Source: CAZLRH01 sp964562015 (lineage in GTDB: Bacteria; Verrucomicrobiota; Verrucomicrobiia; Opitutales; JABDGR01). Taken from it: a stretch of DNA of 44,803 nucleotides. Of the stretch, positions 1 to 8,403 are shown piece by piece; positions within the stretch are counted from its first letter, which is position 1; every line of letters begins with the position of its first letter. A program made the translations under genes and the position numbers. The notes below the pieces were generated by a model. That model was not told where the DNA came from. It saw nothing but the letters and a program-made list of their open reading frames with translations, and did no database searches. The stretch is taken from assembly GCA_964562015.1 (NCBI GenBank), contig CAZLRH010000027.1, positions 1-44,803 of the forward strand. Direction: 5' to 3'.

Positions 1-891
1 GGGCTCGAGCATGAGGGTGACGGTGGGCGCGCCCATGGCGGCGGCGAGGTGCGCGGGGCCGCTGTCGCGGCCGAAGACGAGCACGGCCTGGCGCAGGAGC
101 CAGGCGGCCTCGGCCAGATCCGTCTGCCCGCAAAAGTTGAAGGCCCAGGCGGCGGCGGGGCCGAGGCCGTCGAGCACGGCGTGCACCTGGGGGTCGTCCT
201 TGCCCACGCCGATAAGGACGACGTAACATCTTTTCTCATTGATGAGCCACTGGGCGGCGGCGACAAAATACTCCGGGGCGACGCGGGGCTTGCCCTCGTG
301 CGCGCCGATATGCAGCACGGCGTAGGGATGGGTGCACAGGGGCAGCGGGAGCTTGGTGGCAAGGCGGTCGAGCGCGGTGGCCTCGGGCGCGAGGTGGGGC
401 TGGAGCTTGGCCGGGTGGTGGATGCCGATGATTTCCAGGAGGTCGAAATTGTAATAGCCCTCGTGTTTTTCGCCGAGTTTCTTGGTGTAGGGCAGCGAGT
501 CGGTGAGCCATTTGTCGCCGTGCAGGCGGAAGCCGATGCGCCGGGGAATTTCCGCTGCCGCCGCGGCCCACTCGACTTCCTGGTCGGGCTGCAAATGAAT
601 GAGGCACTGCGGTCCGAGGCGGCGCAGGTGCGCGGCGAGGGCCTCCATGCGCTGCGTGGCCTGCCCGTGCTTGGGCAGACTGACGAAATGCACGGGCGAA
701 TTCGCGCCGCGCAGCAGGGGCGCCATCTGCGGCTGCGCCAGAAAAAAAATCTCCACGCCGGGCAGCGCTTGCTTGATGGCCTCGAAGCAGGACGTGGAAA
801 TCACCACGTCGCCGATGCGGTCGGGGCGGGACAAAACCAGGCGGACGGACGCGGGTTTGGGAGAATCAGGCGTGGAATCGAGCCGCAGCAT
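1..891 (-). CDS. Glycosyltransferase family 9 (heptosyltransferase-like), C-terminus cut by window edge
   Basis: Reading the minus strand from the ATG at 891 gives 297 codons with no stop before the window edge, so the C-terminus is missing. The protein opens MLRLDSTPDS, then has a GT9-type start (LVLSRPDRIGDVVISTSCFE), the Rossmann beginning of ADP-heptose:LPS transferases. Further on are YAVLHIGAHEGKPR and, near the cut end, the nucleotide-sugar region GRDSGPAHLAAAMGAPTVTL. GT9 enzymes add heptose or related sugars to LPS core on the inner face of the cytoplasmic membrane; the exact sugar cannot be told. The neighbouring surface-glycan exporter fits. No strong Shine-Dalgarno precedes the ATG. 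The plus-strand frames here are shadows. Confidence 0.88.
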   Translation of the reverse strand, partial: MLRLDSTPDSPKPASVRLVLSRPDRIGDVVISTSCFEAIKQALPGVEIFFLAQPQMAPLLRGANSPVHFVSLPKHGQATQRMEALAAHLRRLGPQCLIHLQPDQEVEWAAAAAEIPRRIGFRLHGDKWLTDSLPYTKKLGEKHEGYYNFDLLEIIGIHHPAKLQPHLAPEATALDRLATKLPLPLCTHPYAVLHIGAHEGKPRVAPEYFVAAAQWLINEKRCYVVLIGVGKDDPQVHAVLDGLGPAAAWAFNFCGQTDLAEAAWLLRQAVLVFGRDSGPAHLAAAMGAPTVTLMLEP

Positions 892-1107
892 GGTGGCCGT
901 TAAGAGAGAGGTCTGAGGAGGGCAGAATCAGGCCGGCGGCGGAAGACCAAGAAATTGCGCACCAGAAGAATGAACATCGAAGCCCTTACGGAGCATTTGT
1001 CCCTAGCAATTAACGTGCTCCCGGCAGTTAAACAAACAAAAAGGTCGAGCACCACCCGTGAGCAATCAAACACACCATCGGCTATGATGAATGCCTGCGA
1101 AGCCCCC

Positions 1108-2304
1108 TTACAACCGCCGGGCGGCAAAAGCCATGGCGTCGGCGATTTTCGCCAAATCCTCCTCGGTGTGGCAGGCGGAAATGGCGGTGCGCACGAGGTC
1201 TTTGCCGGGCGGAACCGCCGGGGCGATGGACATGACCGTGAAGACGCCGCGATCCATCAAATGCTGCCAGAAACGGTACGCGCGCTCCTTGGTGCCGAGA
1301 ACAATGGGCACGGCAGGCGTCTGGCTGCCCCAGGTGTCGAGCTTGAGTTCGGTGAGCAATTGCTTGTAGCGCTTGGTGTTGTCCCACAAGCGCTGCAGGT
1401 GCTCGGGCTCGTGGTGGAGCAAATCGAGGGCGGCCTCGGCGGCGTAGGCCTGGGCGGGCGCGAGGGCGGCGCTGAAAATCGTCTGCTTCGCGTGCGAGCG
1501 TAGATATTCGATGACATCGCGCGAGCCGGCCACAAAACCGCCGGTGCTGGAGAGGGCCTTGGAAAAGCTGCCGGCGATGAGGTCGATGCTGTCGGTGACG
1601 CCAAAGTAATTGGCCGTGCCGCGGCCCTCGTGGCCGAGGACACCGAATCCGTGCGCATCATCCATCACCAGGAAGCAATTCTGGTCCTGGGTGACGGTGA
1701 GGTATTCGGGAATCGGCGAAATATGGCCTTCCATCGAATACACGCCCTCGAAGGCGACGAACTTTGGGGTCTCCGGTCCTTCAAATGAAATCAGCTCCTT
1801 CAAGTCCGCCGGATTATTGTGGGCGAAGCGTTCGACACGCGCCTGGGTCAGGCCAATGCCCGCCCAAATCGAGGAGTGCAGATTTTTGTCCGCGAGGATG
1901 ACATCGCCCTTTTGCGCGAAGGCTTGGAGCGCGGACATGCAGGAAATGTAACCGGCGACCGAGACCATGCAGGCCTCCTTGCCCAAAAATTCGGCGAGCT
2001 TTTCCTCGAGGCGCAAATGGTAGGAGCGGCTGCCGTTGGAGAGACGGGCGCCGGTGGTGCTGGTGCCCCACTCTTCCAGCCCGCGTTTGGCGGCCTCGAT
2101 AACCTTCGGATGATGCGTTAGACCGAGGTAGTCATTGCTGCTGAGCATGACCATCTCGCGGCCATCCAGCCAGACTCGCGTGCCCACCTGTCGTTCAAAG
2201 GCATGATAATACGGCTTATAACGCAAGCGCAAGCGGGTGGCTTCATCCTCCCGGCATCGGCTGGCGATGGCATTGCGACTCTTGGCGGTAAAAAGCTGGA
2301 TCAT
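1108..2304 (-). CDS. Alpha-oxoamine synthase family PLP enzyme (AONS/serine palmitoyltransferase-like)
   Basis: A 398-aa fold-type I PLP enzyme that condenses an amino acid with an acyl-CoA. Visible family marks are SSNDYLGLTHHPKV near the N-terminus, STTGARLSNGS, the cofactor-binding DDAHGFGVLG and the PLP lysine motif GSFSKALSSTGGF. Length matches AONS, KBL and SPT. No biotin genes are adjacent; it sits between a GT9 gene and a divergent glycan exporter, so a lipid role (sphingoid base formation) is a reasonable inference, but 8-amino-7-oxononanoate synthase cannot be excluded. Start chosen at ATG 2304 (MIQLFTAKS); a TTG at 2340 would add 12 residues of Ala/Ser-rich sequence. Neither has a clear ribosome binding site. 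Confidence 0.85.
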   Translation of the reverse strand: MIQLFTAKSRNAIASRCREDEATRLRLRYKPYYHAFERQVGTRVWLDGREMVMLSSNDYLGLTHHPKVIEAAKRGLEEWGTSTTGARLSNGSRSYHLRLEEKLAEFLGKEACMVSVAGYISCMSALQAFAQKGDVILADKNLHSSIWAGIGLTQARVERFAHNNPADLKELISFEGPETPKFVAFEGVYSMEGHISPIPEYLTVTQDQNCFLVMDDAHGFGVLGHEGRGTANYFGVTDSIDLIAGSFSKALSSTGGFVAGSRDVIEYLRSHAKQTIFSAALAPAQAYAAEAALDLLHHEPEHLQRLWDNTKRYKQLLTELKLDTWGSQTPAVPIVLGTKERAYRFWQHLMDRGVFTVMSIAPAVPPGKDLVRTAISACHTEEDLAKIADAMAFAARRL

Positions 2305-2565
2305 GGAAAGCGAAAGCGCTGCTCCGGCATCAGCAGCCAAGCATTAAGCAACAGGATATGAGGGGTTTGGCAACCCACATGTAGTCAATTTTCACAAAGG
2401 TTTTGCACTGGATTTACAACCAATGCAAGCACAGAGCGTTCCAATTTGGAGGCCGAAAGCGGGGAGTTTGGGGTTGTCTCCCCGCCCGCCCGGTGTAGTT
2501 TTTTGCCTTTGGAGCCTGGAGCGGGGGTAAAAGTACCCTTTTCCACCCCCATTCGGCCTGCCGCC

Positions 2566-3435
2566 ATGCGCAACCTGACCCTTACCGGGACCCCCGGCGA
2601 CCCCTCCCTGACCGTATTGGGGGCGCTGCGTCGCTGGGTGGGCGAATTGCGGCAAAACCGGCTGCTTATCCATTCACTCTTCTGGCGACTGTATTTGCAC
2701 CGTTTCGAGGGGTCGGCCGCCGGCTGGTTGTGGGTGGTAATCATGCCCTGCGTGCCGCTGGCGGTGTATAGCACCCTGCAAACGATGGGGCTGTTCAGCG
2801 CCAGTCTGCTCAACTCCGGCCAGGATCTGCCCCGTGCCGTTTATAGCGGGTGGGGCATCCTGTTTTTTTTGAGTTTTGCGGAAGGGTTGCGCCTGGCGGC
2901 GGGCACACTGGTGCATCACCGGCGCGAAATCATCCAGACCGGCATTCCCAAAATGGTGCTGCTGGTGGTCAACACCTTGCATGCACTGGGCGACACCCTC
3001 CTGCGGGCTGCGGCCCTCGTGCTGATCATCCTCTTTTTTCGCGTGGCGCCCCACCCCGGCATAGCCTGGGCTCCCGTGCTGTTGCTGGCGCTGACGGCCT
3101 TCGGCTTTGGACTCGGTTGTGTGTTGTCCTTAATTGCCGTGTATTATCGCGATTTGCTGAATATCCTCAGCGCCGCCCTCAGCTATTTGTTTTTTGCCTC
3201 CGGTGTTTTTATCCATATTCCGGACCACGATAAACAACCGGCCATGGATCTGCTGTTGAAGTTTCTGCATTGGCAGCCCCTTTATATCATTGTGGATCAA
3301 AGCCGCGAACTCGCTTTCGGCTGGGCGGACCGGCCCTGGGCGCTGGCATGTTCCATTTTATTTTGTTTCGCTGTCGTGCCCATCGGGCTCACCCTTTATT
3401 ACCGTGGAGAAAGCCTCGTCAACAGCCACCTTTGA
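2566..3435 (+). CDS. ABC-2 type polysaccharide/O-antigen export permease (Wzm-like)
   Basis: A 289-aa inner-membrane permease that would pair with the next gene to flip a lipid-linked glycan across the cytoplasmic membrane. The N-terminus carries a cytoplasmic segment with RFEGSAAGWLWVVIMPCVPL, matching the ABC-2 pattern in which an amphipathic helix precedes TM1. About six hydrophobic segments follow, and the C-terminus ends YYRGESLVNSHL. Start is ATG 2566; the frame is open up to 2446, but the added Pro/Gly-rich 40 residues look like untranslated leader. The next gene's probable GTG lies inside this one (32-bp overlap), indicating one transcript and coupled translation. Confidence 0.87.
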   Translation: MRNLTLTGTPGDPSLTVLGALRRWVGELRQNRLLIHSLFWRLYLHRFEGSAAGWLWVVIMPCVPLAVYSTLQTMGLFSASLLNSGQDLPRAVYSGWGILFFLSFAEGLRLAAGTLVHHRREIIQTGIPKMVLLVVNTLHALGDTLLRAAALVLIILFFRVAPHPGIAWAPVLLLALTAFGFGLGCVLSLIAVYYRDLLNILSAALSYLFFASGVFIHIPDHDKQPAMDLLLKFLHWQPLYIIVDQSRELAFGWADRPWALACSILFCFAVVPIGLTLYYRGESLVNSHL

Positions 3436-4954
3436 GCCCGCCCCGGCCGGGCCCGGCACCGACGTGGTGCTGCGCGTGGATCATCTCGGGAAAAAATACT
3501 CGCACACCCCGGCGGCGGCGCGCCGCCCCGGCTTGCGCAAATTACTGCGCGCCATGGCCGGCCTTCAGGAGCCGCCCAAACCGCCCGCGCTGGACAAGGA
3601 GGAGTTTTGGGCCGTCCATGACGTCAGCTTCACCCTGCGTCGCGGCGAAGCGCTCGGCATCGTGGGCCTCAATGGCGCGGGCAAGAGCACCTTGCTCAAA
3701 ATCATCCTCGGCCGCCTGCGCCCGGATGTCGGCGAGGTGGAAGTGTTTGGGGGTTCCGGCGGCTTGATTGAACTCGGCGCGGGCTTTCACCCGGAAATGA
3801 CCGGACGGGAAAATATCTCCACCAACGCCACACTGCTCGGCGCGAAACCCGCCGACATCGAGCGCCTGACGCCCGAGATTATCGCCTTTGCGGACATCGG
3901 CGTGTTCATCGATTCGCCCGTCAAGCAGTACAGCAGCGGCATGAAGGTGCGGCTGGGCTTCGCCATCGCCGTGCATTTCGTGCCGGACTTGGTGGTGTGC
4001 GACGAAATCATGGCGGTGGGCGATTTCGACTTTAGGCAGAAATGCTTCAACCGCATGAACGAGCTGCGCCGCGACCGCTCGTTCATCCTCGTTTCGCACG
4101 GCGCGCGCAACATCCTGAATTTTTGCGACCGTGCCATCCTGATGCACCGCGGCGAACTCATTTCCGACGGCCCGCCCGGGCGCGTGCTTGAGGAGTTTGG
4201 CTTGTGCCAGCGCCATTTCAGCCCGGAGCATTTGCGCGCGCTGCTCGCGCACCGGCGTACCAGTCTTACTGGGCATGGTGACTTTCCCGTGCTACCGGAC
4301 GGGTTGGACGATGGTGATGATGCGACGGAAGCCGCCGACCAACCAGACGCGCCCGCCCGCGAAACCGCGCCGACGCTGGTACCCGATCCGGTGCTGGTTT
4401 CCAGCGCCCAAGACGCGCCCCTCGTGGAGGCCGGCTGGCACCGCCTCAATGGCGCCACCTTCAATGACCGCGGCTGGAGCGGCGAAACGCTTAACTCGCA
4501 ATTCGGCCCGCAAGTCGACCCGCAACCAGCGATTACCGGACTGGCGGTGGACTGGAACCTGCGCCGCGAAGGCCGTGCTTTCGTGCACACGCACGGCCAG
4601 CCCTGGCGCGTGCGCCTGTGGCTCCGCTTGGGGCGGGCCGCGGCGAAAATTTCCATCGGGTTTCCCATCTTCGACGAGACCGGCCGGATGCTGCTCGGCC
4701 CGCTGTGGGAGCAAGGAGCGACGCCCCTGCCCGCGGGCGCATGGGCCGGTTTGGATCTGTCGAGCCAGCCTTTTCCCCTCCTCATGGGTAATTATTATCT
4801 AATACTAACGGTGTCGGAAGGCCCGGCCTTCCTGTGGCGGCGGCGCCTGGGCCGGTTCACCGTGCGCGACCCGTTTGACCGCAGCTGGCAAGCACACGGC
4901 GAGTATGCGTGGCACACCTTCCAAAATTCCGCCCCCTCCGCTGAAACCCACTAG
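3404..4954 (+). CDS. ABC transporter ATPase with C-terminal glycan-binding domain (Wzt-like)
   Basis: With the GTG at 3404 the protein has 516 residues. The ATPase half shows Walker A GLNGAGKST (about residues 88-96), signature YSSGMKVRLGFA, Walker B LVVCDEIMAVGD and the switch histidine in FILVSHGARN. After a variable acidic/Pro linker comes a beta-rich C-terminal domain (from about residue 345; FNDRGWSGETLNSQFGP, then the AWAGLDLSSQPFPLLMGNYYL region), resembling the Wzt C-terminal domain that recognises the capped non-reducing end of the glycan. Together with the permease this is an ABC-dependent O-antigen or teichoic-type exporter. Alternative starts are ATG 3290, deep inside the permease gene, or a GTG near 3464. 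Confidence 0.88.
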   Translation: MEKASSTATFEPAPAGPGTDVVLRVDHLGKKYSHTPAAARRPGLRKLLRAMAGLQEPPKPPALDKEEFWAVHDVSFTLRRGEALGIVGLNGAGKSTLLKIILGRLRPDVGEVEVFGGSGGLIELGAGFHPEMTGRENISTNATLLGAKPADIERLTPEIIAFADIGVFIDSPVKQYSSGMKVRLGFAIAVHFVPDLVVCDEIMAVGDFDFRQKCFNRMNELRRDRSFILVSHGARNILNFCDRAILMHRGELISDGPPGRVLEEFGLCQRHFSPEHLRALLAHRRTSLTGHGDFPVLPDGLDDGDDATEAADQPDAPARETAPTLVPDPVLVSSAQDAPLVEAGWHRLNGATFNDRGWSGETLNSQFGPQVDPQPAITGLAVDWNLRREGRAFVHTHGQPWRVRLWLRLGRAAAKISIGFPIFDETGRMLLGPLWEQGATPLPAGAWAGLDLSSQPFPLLMGNYYLILTVSEGPAFLWRRRLGRFTVRDPFDRSWQAHGEYAWHTFQNSAPSAETH

Positions 4955-5004
4955 CCGGAAGCTGGACTTGCCGCGATGCCTTTTGTCGATTTGTATTCCC
5001 GGGC

Positions 5005-5682
5005 ATGAAAAAACTCACCCTCCTTTTCACCCTCCTGATTTTCTTGGCGGGTCCGGTGGCGCGACCGGCGGAATTGACCGATTTGATCACGGAAACGCAA
5101 AAGTTGGTCCATGCGCCCGGCCGGCTCATCTTGGTGTGGTGGATTCCCACGGAGTATTGGTCGCTCGCCCTTAAAAATGACCCGCGCATTACGGACGCGC
5201 AAAGGACGGACATCAATACCATGCTCTCCAAATATACGGTATTTGTCGTGGTCGCCGCTGATATAGGCCCGATGGCCGCCATGCAGGTGAAGCCGCGCGC
5301 GGAAATCGTGGCCAACACCGAATTTCAGGTTGGCGGAAAGGTGGTGCCCCTGCTGCCCCCAGAAGAAGTCTCAAAAAGCGCCACTAATCTCATCTCGGTC
5401 ATGAAACCCCTGATGGCGAGCATGTTGGGGACTTTGGGTCAAGGCATGGAGTTTTTATTGTATGCGAACGAGAAAAATGGCACCCCCCTCATCGAGGCCA
5501 CAAAAACGGGCGAGTTTACCTACACGGCCTTTGGCAATAAACTCACGTGGCGCCTCCCGCTTGGCAGTCTAATGCCGCCCAAAATGGATCCAACCACCAA
5601 GGAAGAATTTCCCGGCAATTATCTCTTCAACCCGTTTACCGGCGGCAAGCTCGTCCTGAAGGACACGCCTGCGCAAAAATAG
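5005..5682 (+). CDS. Small secreted protein of unknown function
   Basis: A 225-aa protein with a clear Sec signal peptide (MKKLTLLFTLLIFLAG, likely cut near ARPAE). The mature part is mixed alpha/beta, with LILVWWIPTEYW early and a Pro/Lys-rich C-terminus (MDPTTKEEFPGNYLFNPFTGGKL). The VVVAADIGPMAAMQVKPRAE segment looks like part of a globular domain rather than a lipoprotein or membrane anchor. I do not recognise the family. It lies about 50 bp after the exporter ATPase and 190 bp before the CesT-like gene, so it could be the last gene of the exporter unit or stand alone. It would act in the periplasm or outside the cell. Confidence 0.75.
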   Translation: MKKLTLLFTLLIFLAGPVARPAELTDLITETQKLVHAPGRLILVWWIPTEYWSLALKNDPRITDAQRTDINTMLSKYTVFVVVAADIGPMAAMQVKPRAEIVANTEFQVGGKVVPLLPPEEVSKSATNLISVMKPLMASMLGTLGQGMEFLLYANEKNGTPLIEATKTGEFTYTAFGNKLTWRLPLGSLMPPKMDPTTKEEFPGNYLFNPFTGGKLVLKDTPAQK

Positions 5683-5872
5683 GAACCGGCAGCGATTGAT
5701 GGCCAGTGTTTGCAAAAGGGGGCCGCACCGCGAGTGGGCTGACAAGACCGAGACGGGTCAATTTGTCCATCCTGACGACGTTAGACCGGTTGTCGATTGA
5801 CAGCCAATGTGACGGCCCGTAGGAAGAAATCTCGCCCTTGTCCCTCTAACCTCAAAATTGCAAAACCTGTCG

Positions 5873-6328
5873 ATGAGTCTCGCCACCGCCAACAACCTGC
5901 TCACCGAACTCGGCGTGCGCCTGGGCGTGCCCACGCTGGCCTTTGACGAGAAGGGCTACTGCACCATCGGCTTGGACGACCACATCGTCAATTTCGAGTG
6001 CCTGGCCGACGGTGGCACCCTCGCCCTCTATGTCTGGCTGGGCGTCGTGCCGGAGGAGAAACGCGCGGAGGCGGCCTTGCAGATGGCCGACGCCAATTAT
6101 CTTTTGCAACAAACCCAGGGCGCCACGCTCGGACTGAACCGCCATGAAGGCGATGCCGTGCTGGCGGTGCAAATCTCCACCGCGGATCTCACGGTGGCCC
6201 AATTCGAGCAAGTCGTGGAAAATATCGTCAACCTCGCGGCGGCTTGGAAACACAATTTGTTCGGCGGCGGCGACCCTGCTCTGAATGAGGCATCGGCCCC
6301 GGCCTCCGCGGGCGACCTGCGCGTATAA
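5873..6328 (+). CDS. CesT/Tir-family type III secretion chaperone-like protein
   Basis: A 151-aa protein with the compact layout of class I type III secretion chaperones. An N-terminal helix (ANNLLTELGVRLGVPTLAF) is followed by a three-strand sheet (YCTIGLDDHIVNFECL, then ALYVWLGVVPEE). A central dimerisation helix and NYLLQQTQGATLGLNRHEGD follow, then VLAVQISTADL and a C-terminal helix (FEQVVENIVNLAAAWKHNL). These dimeric chaperones bind one or a few effectors and keep them secretion-competent. The gene 22 bp downstream encodes a larger unknown protein, the classical chaperone-effector order. No secretion apparatus gene is in the window. Start is ATG 5873; a TTG at 5858 is possible. Family assignment is from pattern only. 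Confidence 0.72.
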   Translation: MSLATANNLLTELGVRLGVPTLAFDEKGYCTIGLDDHIVNFECLADGGTLALYVWLGVVPEEKRAEAALQMADANYLLQQTQGATLGLNRHEGDAVLAVQISTADLTVAQFEQVVENIVNLAAAWKHNLFGGGDPALNEASAPASAGDLRV

Positions 6329-6350
6329 CTCCACCCACCCCATCCCTCCC

Positions 6351-7775
6351 ATGGCTATTTCCGTCAGTGATTTTCGCGTCTCCGCCGGCGCCCTCGGGGC
6401 CGGGGACGAGATCCATCTGAAGAAAAACAAGCAGGGCGTCGCGACGGACAAATGGGAGCGCTTCAAGATTTCGGTCAGCAATTTCTTCAGCTTCAAGAGC
6501 ACCGACGTCGCCCGGCAAAGGGAGGCCATCAATACGTTTCTCGAATCGATCCGGCAAGAGTATGGCCGGGATTTGGGCCAACTGGCGCGCAGCAGCTTGC
6601 AACCTGCCCTCCGGGACGGCCGTCCGTTAACCGCCCGCATGGTGACAGAAACCCTGACTTTGATGGAAGGCCGCGGCGGCCAGCACTGGCTGCGCAACCA
6701 GCAACTCATCGGGGAATTGTCCGGGCCCTCGTTGTTCCGCACCGCGAGCCCGCCGTTCTCCGGCGTTTTGCAGGAGGTCCAGGGCGAGCTGATGCCCGAC
6801 GCCCGCGCCAAGCGCCTCCCGGCCAAGTACGTCGCCCGCTTGAACGAAATGTACACGCCGCCGGAGCGTCCCCTGATGACTTCCACGCACACGCCCACCC
6901 ACCGGATCCTGACCGGCGAAGTCCGCAACCGCGTGCAGCAGGAGGGCCAGCACGGCATGGGCTACCGGGAAATTGATCCAGACACCGCCCGCACCATCGC
7001 CGTCCAGACGACCCGGGACGCGATGATCCTCACCGCCAATGGTTTTCAAGTCGAAGCTTACGCGGAAACCCACGGCTCCTTTCGGGACGCCTTTAACGCC
7101 AAGGCCCGCGAGCGCGGCCTCGAGGGCGTGCTGCCCGAGCGAATTTCCACCCAGCTCATGCGCGAAGTGGAGGAGAATTTCACCCTGCTCCTCAGCAACC
7201 AGACCCAGATTCTCACCCCGGAGCAGGTGGGCGTGATGCGCGAGGCCGCGTTGAACAGCGTGTTCGACCGCCAGCGCGAAAAATTGAATAATATCGAGGC
7301 CCTGCATCTCCCCGCCGGCCCCGCCCGCGACCAGGTCATCGAGCTCGCCCTCGGCACGCGCAAGGGCATGAACGCCGAGTATTTCGCGCGCGTCGTCGCC
7401 GTCTCCGACCGGGTGCGCGAAGGCCTCGAGGCGATTCGCACTGCGCCGACGCCCGGCGACCGCGAGCGCGCCGCCGCGAATCTCGGGCGCATTTTCGGCG
7501 AGCAGACGCGCGGCATGTCCGGCGACGACCAGGATTTGTTTGCGCAAATGGTCCGGGTCGTCCTCGGCGCGCGTTCACCGGACGACGCCCGCATCGCCTC
7601 GGGGCTCATGCGCGACCCCGGGATGCTGGACGCCCGCCAGCAACTCGTCGTCCTCGCGCGGGAAGGCATTCCCATCGGCACGGAAGAAGGCACGACCCGG
7701 ATCGCCCTCATTTCCAATGCCGTGAAGCTGATGACCGAATTTTCCCCCCGAGCCGGCGCGCCGGTGCCGGCCTGA
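6351..7775 (+). CDS. Putative type III secretion substrate (chaperone-linked, unknown function)
   Basis: A 474-aa protein beginning MAISVSDFRVSAGALG, with no Sec or Tat signal and no membrane segment. The N-terminal 30 residues are Ser/Ala/Gly-rich, as in type III secretion signals, and a chaperone-binding stretch could lie within the first 100. The rest is strongly alpha-helical and charged (for example LSNQTQILTPEQVGVMREAA, YFARVVAVSDRVREGLEAI, MSGDDQDLFAQMVRVVLGA). I see no catalytic motif I can name. The call as an effector rests on its place 22 bp behind the CesT-like gene and on the absence of any other export signal. Start ATG 6351 is preferred over 6285, which would overlap the chaperone gene. 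Confidence 0.6.
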   Translation: MAISVSDFRVSAGALGAGDEIHLKKNKQGVATDKWERFKISVSNFFSFKSTDVARQREAINTFLESIRQEYGRDLGQLARSSLQPALRDGRPLTARMVTETLTLMEGRGGQHWLRNQQLIGELSGPSLFRTASPPFSGVLQEVQGELMPDARAKRLPAKYVARLNEMYTPPERPLMTSTHTPTHRILTGEVRNRVQQEGQHGMGYREIDPDTARTIAVQTTRDAMILTANGFQVEAYAETHGSFRDAFNAKARERGLEGVLPERISTQLMREVEENFTLLLSNQTQILTPEQVGVMREAALNSVFDRQREKLNNIEALHLPAGPARDQVIELALGTRKGMNAEYFARVVAVSDRVREGLEAIRTAPTPGDRERAAANLGRIFGEQTRGMSGDDQDLFAQMVRVVLGARSPDDARIASGLMRDPGMLDARQQLVVLAREGIPIGTEEGTTRIALISNAVKLMTEFSPRAGAPVPA

Positions 7776-7820
7776 GGACGGGAAAGCTGGCCAGCCCGCC
7801 GAAAACGCGAATAAGGAATT

Positions 7821-8091
7821 CGCGCAGAGACGCGGAGAAGAGAAACCGCAGATTTCGCAGATTAATGATTCCAAAATCTGGGTGCATCGGCGAAAATATT
7901 GGCCGCGGTCCAATTTGTGGTTTTGAGGTAGGGATGTTTCTCCGCAACGTCCGCGGACGCCTCGGAGAGGCGTCCCTACCTTTCCAAACTTGACGGCCAC
8001 CAAAAAATTCCGCGTCTGCGTCTCCGCGTCTGCGCGAGTTTCCTGCTTTAGGTTTTCCAGCCTAATCTGGGTTCATCGGTGCAATCTGTGG
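7821..8091 (+). repeat. Nested intergenic inverted-repeat element
   Basis: This 369-bp gap (7776-8144) has no convincing gene. It holds outer arms CGCGCAGAGACGCGGAGA (7821-7838) and, inverted, TCTCCGCGTCTGCGCG (8021-8036). Inside is GGTAGGGA (7928-7935) answered by TCCCTACC (7973-7980), enclosing a perfect 9-bp stem with a 3-base loop at 7955-7975 (GGACGCCTC/GAGGCGTCC). A direct pair, AATCTGGGTGCATCGGCG (7875) and AATCTGGGTTCATCGGTG (8064), lies on either side. CCGCAGATTTCGCAGAT at 7846 recurs with one mismatch at 40558. The layout suggests a dispersed non-coding repeat family invaded by a second palindrome. It could also end transcription of the preceding gene. Confidence 0.7.
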
Positions 8092-8144
8092 AAAACTCTT
8101 CTTTTCCGCTTGGGCGGCGCCACACTCGTTGTGTCATTTCTCCC

Positions 8145-8348
8145 ATGCTGGGGGAAGAGATCAAAGACCTGGCCGAAAATCAGCCCTTTCGCCCGTTTAC
8201 CGTGCGCCTGAGCAACGGCGCAGAATACACCTTTGCCGCCTCGCGCGACTTCGGCGCCCCCAAGGATTACCACTACATCGTGTACTTTGGCGAAAAGAAC
8301 ATGGTCATCATCGACGCCGAAAGCGTCACGGAAATTTTTAAGTCTTGA
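8145..8348 (+). CDS. Small conserved-type hypothetical protein (67 aa)
   Basis: A 67-residue protein (MLGEEIKDLAENQPFRPFTV, then RLSNGAEYTFAASRDFGAP and EKNMVIIDAESVTEIFKS). It reads like the small SH3-like barrel proteins of Verrucomicrobia and Planctomycetes: an N-terminal helix with PFRPF, beta strands with a G in the turn, and a terminal strand with VIID. No enzymatic motif, signal peptide or membrane segment. Start ATG 8145 follows the repeat element; an upstream ATG at 8079 would translate repeat-derived sequence and is unlikely. Transcribed towards the minus-strand DUF115-like gene. Function unknown. Confidence 0.65.
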   Translation: MLGEEIKDLAENQPFRPFTVRLSNGAEYTFAASRDFGAPKDYHYIVYFGEKNMVIIDAESVTEIFKS

Positions 8349-8403
8349 GGGCTGGATATTTGGAAGGCTTGGAATCGAAGGCTGCTTTCACCTTCCCGCA
8401 CGA

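Noticed and set aside
49..903. A 284-codon plus-strand frame
   Set aside because: The minus strand carries a GT9 enzyme with good motifs that runs off the window edge.
900..1127. A 75-codon minus-strand frame between GT9 and the oxoamine synthase
   Set aside because: Overlaps the synthase end, no homology, no ribosome binding site; region 892-1107 holds nothing I can support.
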